The translations under genes were made by a program, and so were the position numbers. Below are positions 16,289-24,989 of a stretch of DNA of 64,000 nucleotides, piece after piece; position 1 is the first letter of the stretch, and the number at the start of each line of letters is the position of its first letter. The DNA lies in contig CACCLG010000004.1 in the NCBI GenBank assembly GCA_902546765.1, positions 1-64,000 of the forward strand, in the 5' to 3' direction. A model generated the notes under the pieces. The model had not been told where the DNA came from and ran no database searches. It saw nothing but the letters and a program-made list of their open reading frames with translations. This DNA is from an uncultured Pelagibacteraceae bacterium (GTDB taxonomy: Bacteria > Pseudomonadota > Alphaproteobacteria > Pelagibacterales > Pelagibacteraceae).

Positions 16289-18439
16289 ATGACTGCATTA
16301 AAAAAACAAGATAAAGAAATACTTAAATCTAAATATATAAATAGAGAATTATCTTGGCTTAAATTCAATGACAGAGTTCTTCTAGAGGCTCAAAATATAG
16401 AAAATCCTCTTTACGAAAGAATTAAATTTTTATCTATAGCTGGATCAAATTTAGATGAATTTTTCATGGTACGTGTTGCAGGTTTATATAGTCAAATCAA
16501 GCAAGACGTAGACTCTCTTAGTTCTGATGGTCTTACTCCTGATGAACAAATGAATGAAGTTATTTTGGAAACTAACAATCTTCTTAATAAACAAAATAAA
16601 ATATATAAAGATTTAATTCTTCAATTAAAAAAAGTAAATATAAGTATAGTTAAACCTGAAAATTTAAGTAAATCGGATCAGAAAAAATTATTTAAAGTTT
16701 TTAACGAAGAAATTTACCCCTTACTAACACCATCAGCAATAGACCCAGCTCATCCATTTCCATTTATTGTCAATCAAGGAAGAGCATTAGTTATGAGATT
16801 AAATAAGAAAAATAAAAAAAGAGTTTTAAATGCAATAATAGTAATTCCAAAAGCTTTATCAAGATTTATTGAAATAGATGGAAACAAAAGTTTTAAAAAA
16901 TTTTTAATTATTGATGATGTTATAAGTTTTTTTGCTTCTGAAATTTTTCCCGATCATGATTTAGATAAAAAAATGTTATTTAGAGTTATAAGGGATAGTG
17001 ACGTAGAAATACAAGAGGAAGCTGAAGATTTAGTAAGATCTTTTGAATTGGCATTAAAAAGAAGAAGAACAGGTGACATAGTACGTTTAGAAATTTTAAA
17101 AAATAGTAATAATGACTTAATTAAGTTTATAACAAATAAGTTAAACGTAAATTCTGAATATATCTATGAAACCGAAGGTATTGTTGGAATTCAAGATATC
17201 GATCAAGTTTGTAAAATTAAAAATTCTAAATTAAGATTTAAAAATTTTAATCCCAGGGAGGTTGAGAGATTAAAGGAATTTAATAATAATTTTTTTGATA
17301 CTATAAAAAAAAAAGATTTAATAGTTCATCATCCTTTTGAAACATTTGATGCTGTAATTGAGTTTTTAAATCAAGCTGCATATGATAAAAAAGTTATAGC
17401 AATTAAACAAACTCTATACAGAACAACGTTAGACTCTCCAATTGTTAAAGCCTTAATAACAGCAGCCGAAAACGGAAAGACAGTGACTGCTTTAATAGAG
17501 ATCAAAGCAAGATTTGATGAAGAAGCAAATATTCAACTTTCCAGAAGTTTAGAAAAGGCAGGAATTCAAATACTTTATGGTTTTGCAAAATATAAAACAC
17601 ATGCAAAATCATCTTTAATATTAAGAAAAGAGCAAGGAAAAATTCAAACCTATATACATCTGGGAACTGGCAATTATCACCCAGTTAATGCAAAAATTTA
17701 TACTGACTTATCTTTATTTAGCTCTGACAAAAAAATAGCAACTGATGTGGAAAAATTTTTTAATTATGTAACTGGTTATTCAAAACCGCGAAACCTTAAT
17801 AAAATATCCATATCACCAATAAATCTTAGGGAAACTTTAAACAAATGTATTGCTAATGAGATAGCAAATGTCAAAAAAGGAAAAAACGGTGAAATATGGG
17901 CAAAAATGAATTCCTTAGTAGACCCAGTGATAATTGATAAATTTTATGAAGCTTCAAATGCTGGAGTGAAGATATTTTTATTTGTAAGAGGTGTTTGTTG
18001 TTTAAGACCTGGAGTTAAAGATAAATCAGAAAATATAATAGTTAAAAGCATGATAGGAAGATTTTTAGAACACTCAAGAATTTATTGTTTTGCAAATGGA
18101 AAAACAATGCCTAGTAGAGATGCAAAAGTCTTTATTTCATCAGCGGACTTAATGCCAAGAAATTTAAATCGAAGAGTAGAACTTCTAGTTCCAATTGAAA
18201 ACCAAACAGTCCATGAGCAAGTTCTTGATCAAATTATGCTAGCTAATTATTTAGATAAAAAACAAAGTTGGGAACTCGATGCGAGTGGAAATTATAAAAA
18301 AATTAAATATATTGAAAATGATTCTTTTTCAGCTCACGATTATTTCATGAATAATCCTAGTTTATCTGGAAGAGGTAAAGCTAAATTAAAAATGAAACCA
18401 AAAAAATTAAACTTAAAATTAATTAAAAGTGGAAATTAA
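16289..18439 (+). CDS. ppk: polyphosphate kinase 1
   Basis: PPK1 reversibly polymerises ATP gamma-phosphate into polyphosphate. The protein is 716 aa from the ATG at 16289. The track start at 16268 is a TTG inside the sixA overlap. The N-domain begins 'YINRELSWLKFNDRVL'. The autophosphorylated histidine lies in 'KTHAKSSLILR' and the second active-site histidine region in 'CFANGKTMPSRDAKVFISS'. 'HLGTGNYHPVNAKIYTD' is also typical. It is followed by ppx with an 11-bp overlap, so synthesis and breakdown are coupled next to the Pho genes. Confidence 0.95.
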   Translation: MTALKKQDKEILKSKYINRELSWLKFNDRVLLEAQNIENPLYERIKFLSIAGSNLDEFFMVRVAGLYSQIKQDVDSLSSDGLTPDEQMNEVILETNNLLNKQNKIYKDLILQLKKVNISIVKPENLSKSDQKKLFKVFNEEIYPLLTPSAIDPAHPFPFIVNQGRALVMRLNKKNKKRVLNAIIVIPKALSRFIEIDGNKSFKKFLIIDDVISFFASEIFPDHDLDKKMLFRVIRDSDVEIQEEAEDLVRSFELALKRRRTGDIVRLEILKNSNNDLIKFITNKLNVNSEYIYETEGIVGIQDIDQVCKIKNSKLRFKNFNPREVERLKEFNNNFFDTIKKKDLIVHHPFETFDAVIEFLNQAAYDKKVIAIKQTLYRTTLDSPIVKALITAAENGKTVTALIEIKARFDEEANIQLSRSLEKAGIQILYGFAKYKTHAKSSLILRKEQGKIQTYIHLGTGNYHPVNAKIYTDLSLFSSDKKIATDVEKFFNYVTGYSKPRNLNKISISPINLRETLNKCIANEIANVKKGKNGEIWAKMNSLVDPVIIDKFYEASNAGVKIFLFVRGVCCLRPGVKDKSENIIVKSMIGRFLEHSRIYCFANGKTMPSRDAKVFISSADLMPRNLNRRVELLVPIENQTVHEQVLDQIMLANYLDKKQSWELDASGNYKKIKYIENDSFSAHDYFMNNPSLSGRGKAKLKMKPKKLNLKLIKSGN

Positions 18440-19940
18440 AGTTTATAAAAATAAACAAAATTTAAAATTAAAAACTGCTAAATTAGCAGTTATAGATATA
18501 GGATCTAATTCAATTAGGATGCTGATTTATGAAGATTTTAGCTCTTCTCGTGTACCATTTTTTAATGAAAAAGCTGTTTGTGAACTTGGTAAAAATTTAG
18601 ATAAATCAAGAAGGCTTAATAAGTCAGGCGTTGATTATGCTCAAAAAGTTTTAAAAAGATTTTCGGAGATTTTAAATATTTCTAAAATTGATAATTTAAA
18701 AATAATAGCAACTGCTGTATTACGTGAGGCAACAGATGCAAAACCATTTGTAGAGTATGTAGAGAGCCTTTTTAAAAAAAAAATCGAAATTTTAAGTGGT
18801 GAGGAAGAAGCAATTTGTTCAGCAGAAGGAGTTAAAATTGGATTTGATAATGTTGATGGGTTAGTTGCAGATCTCGGTGGAGGTAGTTTAGAATTATCGA
18901 GAGTTGAAAACGGTATGATCACCAATAAAACATCTCTACCCTTAGGTGTTTTAAGATTAATTAATAATCCAATTGTAAAAAAGAGAAACCTTTACAAATA
19001 TGTAAAAAAACTTTTGAGAGAGGAGAAATGGTTATCTAAAAAAAAATTTGAAAATCTTTATTTAGTTGGCGGAACATGGCGAGCTTTATTTAAACTTCAT
19101 CTTTTTCAAAACAAACACCCTGTCCACATAATCCATCAATATTCAGTAAATTATGAAGATTTATCATTATTTGTGGAAAAAATTTCTTCATTCAATAAAG
19201 CAAAATTAAAAACAGTTGAATATATATCTAAATCTAGAACTCCCTATCTACCTTATAGCTCCATTATTTTAAATGAGATCATGACAGTAACAAATCCAAA
19301 AAACATAATATGCTCTATAAGTGGTATCAGAGAGGGGTCTCTCGCAAAAGATTACTTTAAAGATATTGATAACTCTCAAGTTTTTGAAAAATCATTAGAA
19401 TACATTTCAAAAAAAAGAGGTGATTTGGGACTAACTTACAAAAAATATCACGAATTTATCAAACCTGTTTTTGATGGTAATGAACATTTTGATGAAAAAT
19501 TGCTTAACTTGGCTTGTGTTTTAAGTCATATGGATTGGGGACTTGGTGCTTTTCAAAAGGCAGAATTAGTTTTTCAAGAAACATTAAATACTCCTTTATT
19601 GAGACTTTCACATAAAGAAAGAATTCAAATAGCTCTTTCATGTTATTGGAGGTACTGTAGCATTAAATACAACCCTAAAATAGAATATTTGACTTTTTTA
19701 AATAATAATGAAATTTTTTCTAGTAAACAAGTTGGTGCAGCTTTAAGATTTGCTCACTCCCTAACATCTATTTCAACTATTTTTTTAGAGGAATTTAAAT
19801 TATATAAAAGAGGTAACTCTGTATTTTTAAAAATTCCATCACAACATCAAGAAATAATTTCCAAACAAGTTACAAAAAGATTTAAAGCTCTTGCGCGAGA
19901 ATTATTTTTAGAGCCGAGAGTAATTTACTCAAATAATTAA
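18429..19940 (+). CDS. ppx: exopolyphosphatase, Ppx/GppA family
   Basis: It has 503 aa and an actin-like fold. The phosphate-1 motif 'VIDIGSNSIRMLIYE' lies near residue 20 and the phosphate-2 motif 'LVADLGGGSLELS' near 145. The C-terminal HD-like helical domain includes 'LACVLSHMDWG'. The start is GTG inside the ppk end. Hydrolysis of polyphosphate or pppGpp are both possible in this family. Position after ppk favours exopolyphosphatase. A strong terminator closes the unit. Confidence 0.9.
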   Translation: MEIKVYKNKQNLKLKTAKLAVIDIGSNSIRMLIYEDFSSSRVPFFNEKAVCELGKNLDKSRRLNKSGVDYAQKVLKRFSEILNISKIDNLKIIATAVLREATDAKPFVEYVESLFKKKIEILSGEEEAICSAEGVKIGFDNVDGLVADLGGGSLELSRVENGMITNKTSLPLGVLRLINNPIVKKRNLYKYVKKLLREEKWLSKKKFENLYLVGGTWRALFKLHLFQNKHPVHIIHQYSVNYEDLSLFVEKISSFNKAKLKTVEYISKSRTPYLPYSSIILNEIMTVTNPKNIICSISGIREGSLAKDYFKDIDNSQVFEKSLEYISKKRGDLGLTYKKYHEFIKPVFDGNEHFDEKLLNLACVLSHMDWGLGAFQKAELVFQETLNTPLLRLSHKERIQIALSCYWRYCSIKYNPKIEYLTFLNNNEIFSSKQVGAALRFAHSLTSISTIFLEEFKLYKRGNSVFLKIPSQHQEIISKQVTKRFKALARELFLEPRVIYSNN

Positions 19941-20083
19941 AATTTAATTTAATCTATTACAACTTATAAGTTAGTGGCGTTACTCCCATAATAAATTTTT
20001 AATTTTATTGAAATATATCATTAATCCAAATGTCATATTTTTATGTTAGGTTTAGAATTGGTTAATTAACAATAGACCCTTGA

Positions 20084-20119
20084 AATACGCTCGATAATTT
20101 ATCGAGCGTATTTTTTTTT
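20084..20119 (+). terminator. rho-independent terminator after ppx
   Basis: AATACGCTCGATAA pairs perfectly with TTATCGAGCGTATT across a single T, followed by a run of T residues. It ends the ppx transcript. The 3' arm contains the stop codon of the convergent Nudix gene. The remaining ppx-terminator gap (19941-20083) shows nothing else I can support. Confidence 0.9.
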
Positions 20120-20587
20120 ATAAAATAAAAACATACCGATATGAGAAGCATTATTAAATTTGCCATTCTTAACTAATTTAATTATTTGTTGATCTGAAAC
20201 TAAGTGTATTTTTATTCCTTTTTCAGGCTTTGAAATTTTAATAAGATTATTACAAAAAAAACCAGTAATTTTAGTGGTGAGTCGACCTGGCTCAGAATAA
20301 AACGAGGTAATTTTTCTCAATTTATTTCTTGATTTATATCCCGTTTCTTCAATTAATTCTTTTTTAGCAGATATTAAGGCTGTTTCATGTTTTTCAATGA
20401 TACCAGATGGAAACTCAAAATTAATTTGATTTATAGGAATTTTTTTTTGTGAAACCAAAATATACTTGTTTTTAATTTTAGGTATTACAATTGAAAGATT
20501 TGGAGTTTTAAAAAAATGATAAAATTCATTTTTTTTAAATTTTTTATTAATTAATTTAATATTGTTTGTTAGTCTTAAATTTTTCAA
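20099..20587 (-). CDS. Nudix hydrolase, ADP-ribose pyrophosphatase-like
   Basis: The Nudix box is visible as 'GIIEKHETALISAKKELIEE' followed by TGY. It matches GX5EX7REUXEEXGU with Lys in place of the usual Arg. An 'EFPSG' lead-in and 'SFYSEPGRLTTKI' resemble ADP-ribose pyrophosphatases. The track ORF (to 20758) runs 58 codons into the aquaporin gene in another frame. I prefer a TTG start at 20587, which overlaps the aquaporin stop as TTGA, giving 162 aa. It is the last gene of the arsC-aquaporin unit. The substrate is not determinable. Confidence 0.75.
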   Translation of the reverse strand: MKNLRLTNNIKLINKKFKKNEFYHFFKTPNLSIVIPKIKNKYILVSQKKIPINQINFEFPSGIIEKHETALISAKKELIEETGYKSRNKLRKITSFYSEPGRLTTKITGFFCNNLIKISKPEKGIKIHLVSDQQIIKLVKNGKFNNASHIGMFLFYKKKYAR

Positions 20588-21243
20588 TTTTTTTCTAAGA
20601 ATAATTTTTTTGCAATATAAACAGCAATTACCATACCAATTAGTTCTGCAACTATATAAAAAGGAGTGTTTAAATAACTTATACCAGTAAAGGACTCCGT
20701 GAATGTTCTTGCTATTGCAACAGCAGGATTTGCAAAAGAAGTTGAAGAGGTAAACCAATAACCAGCTGTAATATATAACCCAACAGATGCAGCTACAGTA
20801 ATTTTACCTGACTTCATGGATCCAAAAATAATGATTATTAGTCCTAATGTTGCAACAATTTCTGATACAAAAATATAGATACCATCTCTTGATTTTGTCG
20901 ATAATTCAAAAATCTGATGTTCAAAAAAGAAATTAGCTAATGCTACACCTAGTAAACATCCAAGTATCTGAGCGGAAATATAAAAGGGTAGAAGTTTTTT
21001 TTTTAACTTTCCTGTAATTGTCATAGCAATACTTACAAATGGATTGAAATGAGCCCCGGATACATCAGCAAATACTGTTATTAGCACAAACAAACCAGCT
21101 CCAGTTGCTATAGTATTTGCAATTAGCATTACCGCTGTATCATTGGTCATATTTTCTGCCATTAAACCTGATCCAACTATGATCATTACGAGAAAGCAAC
21201 TTCCAATAAATTCTGAAAGAAAATATTTATTTTTATTTTTCAT
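20584..21243 (-). CDS. aquaporin/aquaglyceroporin family channel (AqpS-like)
   Basis: This is a 219-aa membrane protein with six helices and the two half-helix motifs of the MIP family: 'HFNPFVS' (NPF at 67-69 in place of NPA) and 'FANPAVAIAR' (NPA at 182-184, selectivity-filter Arg189). It overlaps the upstream arsC by 11 bp. In rhizobia an aquaglyceroporin AqpS replaces ArsB and lets arsenite made by ArsC leave the cell. The operon context supports that role here. Water or other small solutes are alternatives. Confidence 0.85.
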   Translation of the reverse strand: MKNKNKYFLSEFIGSCFLVMIIVGSGLMAENMTNDTAVMLIANTIATGAGLFVLITVFADVSGAHFNPFVSIAMTITGKLKKKLLPFYISAQILGCLLGVALANFFFEHQIFELSTKSRDGIYIFVSEIVATLGLIIIIFGSMKSGKITVAASVGLYITAGYWFTSSTSFANPAVAIARTFTESFTGISYLNTPFYIVAELIGMVIAVYIAKKLFLEKN

Positions 21244-21664
21244 CTAGCCAATCTTTAATTTTATTACTTATAACATTGAAAGTGTTTCTAATGATTATTT
21301 GCTTTTCTTCATCATTTGCATTTTGAAGTTTTTTTACTGGATCTTCAATATCCCAGTGTATAATTTGATTTTTATCAGGCCAAATAGGACATACCTCATT
21401 ATTTGCGTTGTTGCATACTGTTATTACATGATCCATTTTTATTTCTTTATTGATAAATTCTTCAAAGTTTTTAGAACTATAATTAGTTAAATCATAACTT
21501 TTATTTTTCTCTAAAAAATTTTTTACATCTTCATTGATTTTTCCAGATGGATTACTACCAGCACTAAAAGCATTAAATTTATTTGAGTATTCATTATTAA
21601 TAATACTCTCAGCAATAATGCTTCTCGCTGAATTTCCTGTGCATACAAATAAAATATTTTTCAT
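21233..21664 (-). CDS. arsC: arsenate reductase, LMW-phosphatase/thioredoxin-coupled type (copy 2)
   Basis: It encodes 143 aa. The P-loop C-X5-R is in 'FVCTGNSARS' (Cys8) and the relay cysteines in 'VCNNANNEVCPIWP'. 'HWDIEDPV' is also shared with copy 1. It reduces arsenate, which enters with phosphate through Pst, to arsenite. It is flanked by a small membrane protein upstream (one-base junction) and the aquaporin downstream, giving a reductase-plus-efflux unit. No ArsR repressor is visible nearby. Confidence 0.87.
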   Translation of the reverse strand: MKNILFVCTGNSARSIIAESIINNEYSNKFNAFSAGSNPSGKINEDVKNFLEKNKSYDLTNYSSKNFEEFINKEIKMDHVITVCNNANNEVCPIWPDKNQIIHWDIEDPVKKLQNANDEEKQIIIRNTFNVISNKIKDWLDEK

Positions 21665-21885
21665 TAAAAAATAATTTTATAAATACCAATTACAAATAAA
21701 GGAATTTGTAATCCAAAATTTGTTAAAATCGCCTTATCTTTTGAGATGAAACCTGCAATCGTCCAACCGACTACACCAAGACCATGAAAATATATATTTA
21801 TCGGATATATATTTAAATTTGTTAATAATATTCCAATTAGAACTAAAAAGGTACTTATCCACTTAAGATATTTTTTTAAAAACAT
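21664..21885 (-). CDS. small two-helix membrane protein
   Basis: It encodes 73 aa with two hydrophobic segments and a conserved-looking 'HGLGVVGWTIAGFIS'. A good ribosome site (GAAAGGAGTTAT) precedes the ATG, so it is very likely translated. Its stop shares bases with the arsC start. I do not recognise a function. It heads the arsenic unit, after a 59-bp spacer. Confidence 0.7.
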   Translation of the reverse strand: MFLKKYLKWISTFLVLIGILLTNLNIYPINIYFHGLGVVGWTIAGFISKDKAILTNFGLQIPLFVIGIYKIIF

Positions 21886-21944
21886 ATAACTCCTTTCGTA
21901 TTACTTATGACACTTATGTTAAAGATTTGTTAAATATGTTAACT

Positions 21945-22284
21945 TTATAAGAAATTAACTATGTATCTATGGATAAAATATCCACCGATTAGAAACATTA
22001 AACCTGCAATATAAATTATGAAAAAATTCATATTAAAAGATTTTGCAAAAAAGAAGGGCACAAAGAATAAGTAACTTGCTGGCACTGCAATAAATATACT
22101 TTTCGTAAACATTACTGTTTTTTCTGTATCATTGTGCTCATAATACGAAAACAGTATCGCTATTAGTGATACCAAAGGTAATGCTATAATAAATCCAGCC
22201 AGCTTAGGATTTTGACCAGCCAACCAGCTCGAAAAAGCAACAATTAAACCTGCACCAACAACTTTTAAAAAAAAAAAATAACAT
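21945..22284 (-). pseudogene. DUF3147-like membrane protein with a homopolymer frameshift
   Basis: The track shows only a 92-aa ORF starting at 22223. In the same frame the coding sequence continues upstream as 'VVGAGLIVAFSSWLAGQNPK', matching the N-terminus of DUF3147-type four-helix membrane proteins. An ATG at 22284 has a strong ribosome site (TAAGGATTATTA), but it is in a different frame. Between them is a run of 12 T (coding strand), and 11 T would restore one continuous gene of about 112 aa. This is therefore a frameshift by one base, either a real mutation or slippage site, or a sequencing/assembly error. The function is unknown. Confidence 0.72.
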
Positions 22285-22377
22285 TAATAATCCTTATTTA
22301 ATTTAATATAGAAATACGAAATAATATTAGCAACCTTAAAATTTTGCTAAAATATTTCTAAGTAAAGTAAAATATAA

Positions 22378-22971
22378 TTATTTATTTAATGCATCCTCAA
22401 GATAATCTAACCTGTCTTGACCCCAAAAAATCTCATTATTAAAGACATAAGTTGGGGCACCAAATACATCATTATCAACTGCATCTTTTGAATTTTTTTG
22501 GTACTTTAAGTTAACATCCTCACTTAACGCTACTTCTTTTATTTCTTTAAAATTTAAGGATAATTTTTCACAAATTTCCTTGAGGGTATTGTGATCAGAA
22601 ATATCTTTTTCTAAAGACCATAAACTTTTTTGACATTCAATTCCAAAATTAAGTTTATTTCCTTTTAAGTTTGAGGCTATCGCAAATTTTGCAGGTAGGT
22701 GTGGGTCTTTAGGTGGAAAAAACTTTGGTTGTTTATTTATTTTTAATCCATGTTTATTCGCAATTCTATCCAACTCCAATAGTCTATATTTTTGTCTAGC
22801 TGGGTGTCTTTTAGGAACTGGTAACCCCCCAGTATTTGGAAAAATTTCACCTATTAAATCAAAAGGTTTTTCTTGCACGTCTAAATCATATTTGGTGACA
22901 AGCTTTAAAAATCTTTCTGCTCCTAAATAACTAAATGGAGATAAAACACTAAAATAATAATCAATTTTCAT
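22378..22971 (-). CDS. 2-hydroxychromene-2-carboxylate isomerase-like, DsbA/GST-kappa family
   Basis: It has 197 aa and a thioredoxin fold with an inserted helical domain. The N-terminal 'DYYFSVLSPFSYLGAERF' carries Ser where DsbA has Cys, typical of HCCA isomerases and kappa GSTs, which use glutathione. The cis-Pro segment 'VFGAPTYVFNNEIFWGQDRL' is the family signature. It overlaps zur by 11 bp. A catabolic role is not evident here, so the physiological substrate is unknown. Confidence 0.85.
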   Translation of the reverse strand: MKIDYYFSVLSPFSYLGAERFLKLVTKYDLDVQEKPFDLIGEIFPNTGGLPVPKRHPARQKYRLLELDRIANKHGLKINKQPKFFPPKDPHLPAKFAIASNLKGNKLNFGIECQKSLWSLEKDISDHNTLKEICEKLSLNFKEIKEVALSEDVNLKYQKNSKDAVDNDVFGAPTYVFNNEIFWGQDRLDYLEDALNK

Positions 22972-23374
22972 TATTTTTTATTTTATCGCATTTCTTGCAT
23001 AGACCAAAAAATTCCAAATTGTATTTATTATATCTCATCCCTTTATTGTCTTTGAAATCTTTTAAATGTTCAGACAATTTGTGGTCATGAATTTCAGTAA
23101 CATGTTCACATCCTTCACAAATTGAAAAAACTGTAGCTTTAGCAATTTGACATTTAGAATTTTTGCAAGCTATAAAAGCATTTCTACTTTCTATTTTATG
23201 TATCTTTCCAATTTCTACTAATTTGTCTAAAGCCCTATACACTTGTAAAGGTGCATTAATTCCTTTTTTTTGAACATTAAATAAAATTGAATATGCTTTT
23301 AATGGTTGAGAGGATTTTTCAATTATATCTAATATAATTTTTTGGTTTTTAGTTAGATTTTCTTGTTTTTGCAT
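22961..23374 (-). CDS. zur: Fur-family zinc uptake regulator
   Basis: It has 137 aa. The winged helix is in the first ~75 residues ('VYRALDKLVEIGKIHKIE'). The dimerisation domain has structural-zinc CxxC motifs ('ICEGCEH' and 'GLCKKCDK') and 'EIHDHKL'. Location in the znuCB operon and the double Zur-box-like palindrome upstream identify it as Zur rather than Fur or PerR. It presumably represses both divergent zinc units when zinc is sufficient. Confidence 0.88.
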   Translation of the reverse strand: MQKQENLTKNQKIILDIIEKSSQPLKAYSILFNVQKKGINAPLQVYRALDKLVEIGKIHKIESRNAFIACKNSKCQIAKATVFSICEGCEHVTEIHDHKLSEHLKDFKDNKGMRYNKYNLEFFGLCKKCDKIKNNEN

Positions 23375-23398
23375 TCTATTATTTTTTACAACAATCCA

Positions 23399-24202
23399 TT
23401 AGTTTTTCAATTGTATCGTTTGTTTAATTTTTAATAGTGAAATTATGAACAACACTAAAGCAGCAGCAATTATTGATGGACCAGATGGAGTATTAAATTC
23501 TAAAGAGGAAAATAATCCTATAAATACAGATAATAATCCTCCAATTACTGAAAATATTACCATTTTTTGTGGGTTGTCTGAAAGATTTCTAGCCATAGCT
23601 GTGGGTATAATTAACATTCCTGTAATTAATAGAACTCCAACTAATTTAATTGAAATGGCAATTATTGCAGCCAATAAGATTGTAAACACTGCTTTTGCTC
23701 TATCTGGGTTAAGACCTTCTGCTTGTGCTAACTCATAATTTACAGTTGATGCGAATAAAGGTTTCCATATAAATCTTAAAACCAACAAAATTAAGGCTGC
23801 ACCGATCCATATAGTTAATAAATCTTTTTTGTTAACTGCTAATATATCTCCGAACAATAATCCCATAATGTCAAATCTAATAAAGGTTAAAAATCCAATC
23901 ACAACTAATCCAACTGCCAATGATGAGTGAGCTAACAGACCAAGCAAGGCATCACTTGGTAGATTAGTTTTTCTTTGTAGTTGTATTAAAATTAATGCAA
24001 TTACTGATGAAATTAAAAATATTGAAACAGCAATATTAAACTCTAAAGAATATGCAATTGTAACACCAAGTAAGGCTGAATGAGCAAGAGTATCCCCAAA
24101 ATAAGACAATCTCCTCCAAACAACAAAACAACCAAGAGGGCCCGCCACAAAAGCAATACCTATACCTGCAACCAATGCTCTTATAAAAAAATCATCAAAC
24201 AT
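23399..24202 (-). CDS. znuB: zinc ABC transporter, permease
   Basis: This is a 267-aa integral membrane protein of the ABC-3 family (ZnuB/MntB/TroC). 'LSYFGDTLAHSALLGVTIAY' and 'GVLLITGMLIIPTAMARNLS' are diagnostic. It follows znuC with a single-base gap. It forms the channel for zinc delivered by ZnuA. Confidence 0.93.
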   Translation of the reverse strand: MFDDFFIRALVAGIGIAFVAGPLGCFVVWRRLSYFGDTLAHSALLGVTIAYSLEFNIAVSIFLISSVIALILIQLQRKTNLPSDALLGLLAHSSLAVGLVVIGFLTFIRFDIMGLLFGDILAVNKKDLLTIWIGAALILLVLRFIWKPLFASTVNYELAQAEGLNPDRAKAVFTILLAAIIAISIKLVGVLLITGMLIIPTAMARNLSDNPQKMVIFSVIGGLLSVFIGLFSSLEFNTPSGPSIIAAALVLFIISLLKIKQTIQLKN

Positions 24203-24203
24203 A

Positions 24204-24950
24204 TTAGTTTTTCTTTATATCCCCATCACTTGTATGAACATGATCGTGCTTGTGTTCATAAATTGATAGTGTTTGAGCGGCTTGTTCACCAAACAATGCT
24301 TTGTATTCGTTGTTTTTTGCAACTTCTTTTGGTGAACCTGAACAACAGACATGACCATTTAAACAAACAACATAATCTGTAGCACTCATTACAGTATGGA
24401 GATCATGTGATATTAATAATATACCGCAATTTAATTTTTCTGAAATTTCTTTAATTAATTCATACAGAACAATTTCTCCTGTAAAATCTACACCTTTAAC
24501 AGGCTCATCAAGCACTAACAATTCAGGTTTTTTTGATATAGCTCTTGCAAGTAGCACTCTTTGAAATTCTCCACCGGACAAATTTCCCAAACTTTTGTCC
24601 TTTAGATCAACTACACCAGTTAAGGATAGAGCTTCTTCCATTGTGTCTTCTTTAAGTTTATCAGTTAGAAGCATAAAGTCTCTAACTCTAAGGGGAAGTG
24701 TCCAATCTATTGATATTTTTTGAGGCACATACCCAATTTTATTTGTAAATTTTTCAACTTCACCTTCAATATTTTTTAATAATCCTAATGCAATTTTAGC
24801 AGTTGTACTTTTACCTGATCCATTAGGACCAATTAAAGTAACAATTTTTGCTTTTTCAACTTGAAGAGAAACACCTTGAACAAGCCACTTTTGGTTTTGT
24901 CTAAACCCAACATTATTTAACTTTACTAAAATATTATTTCCCATGCTCAT
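24204..24950 (-). CDS. znuC: zinc ABC transporter, ATP-binding protein
   Basis: It has 248 aa. Walker A GPNGSGKST, 'IGYVPQKISIDWTLPLRV' (ZnuC/MntA type Q-loop region), signature LSGGEFQRV and Walker B 'LLVLDEP' are intact. The C-terminus ends in a His-rich tail ('YEHKHDHVHTSDGD') suited to metal sensing or binding. It is first in the znuC-znuB-zur-isomerase unit. Confidence 0.93.
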   Translation of the reverse strand: MSMGNNILVKLNNVGFRQNQKWLVQGVSLQVEKAKIVTLIGPNGSGKSTTAKIALGLLKNIEGEVEKFTNKIGYVPQKISIDWTLPLRVRDFMLLTDKLKEDTMEEALSLTGVVDLKDKSLGNLSGGEFQRVLLARAISKKPELLVLDEPVKGVDFTGEIVLYELIKEISEKLNCGILLISHDLHTVMSATDYVVCLNGHVCCSGSPKEVAKNNEYKALFGEQAAQTLSIYEHKHDHVHTSDGDIKKN

Positions 24951-24970
24951 TTATTCTCTTGACTTAGATA

Positions 24971-24985
24971 TGTTATATTATTACA
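24971..24985. promoter_or_regulatory. Zur-box-like palindrome 1
   Basis: TGTTATA-T-TATTACA is an inverted repeat with one mismatch. It matches the core of the proteobacterial Zur operator (TGTTATA-N-TATAACA). It lies in the 73-bp znuC-znuA divergent gap. Confidence 0.68.
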
Positions 24986-24989
24986 CAGC

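Noticed and set aside
16276-16368. N-terminal extension of SixA on the track
   Set aside because: It is antisense to the start of ppk. The family begins at the chosen Met.
20588-20758. N-terminal extension of the Nudix ORF (MVYLFNFFCK...)
   Set aside because: It is the aquaporin gene read in another frame; Cys-rich and unlike any Nudix N-terminus.
24080-24382. 100-aa plus-strand ORF over znuB/znuC
   Set aside because: It is a shadow of two well-supported ABC transporter genes on the minus strand.
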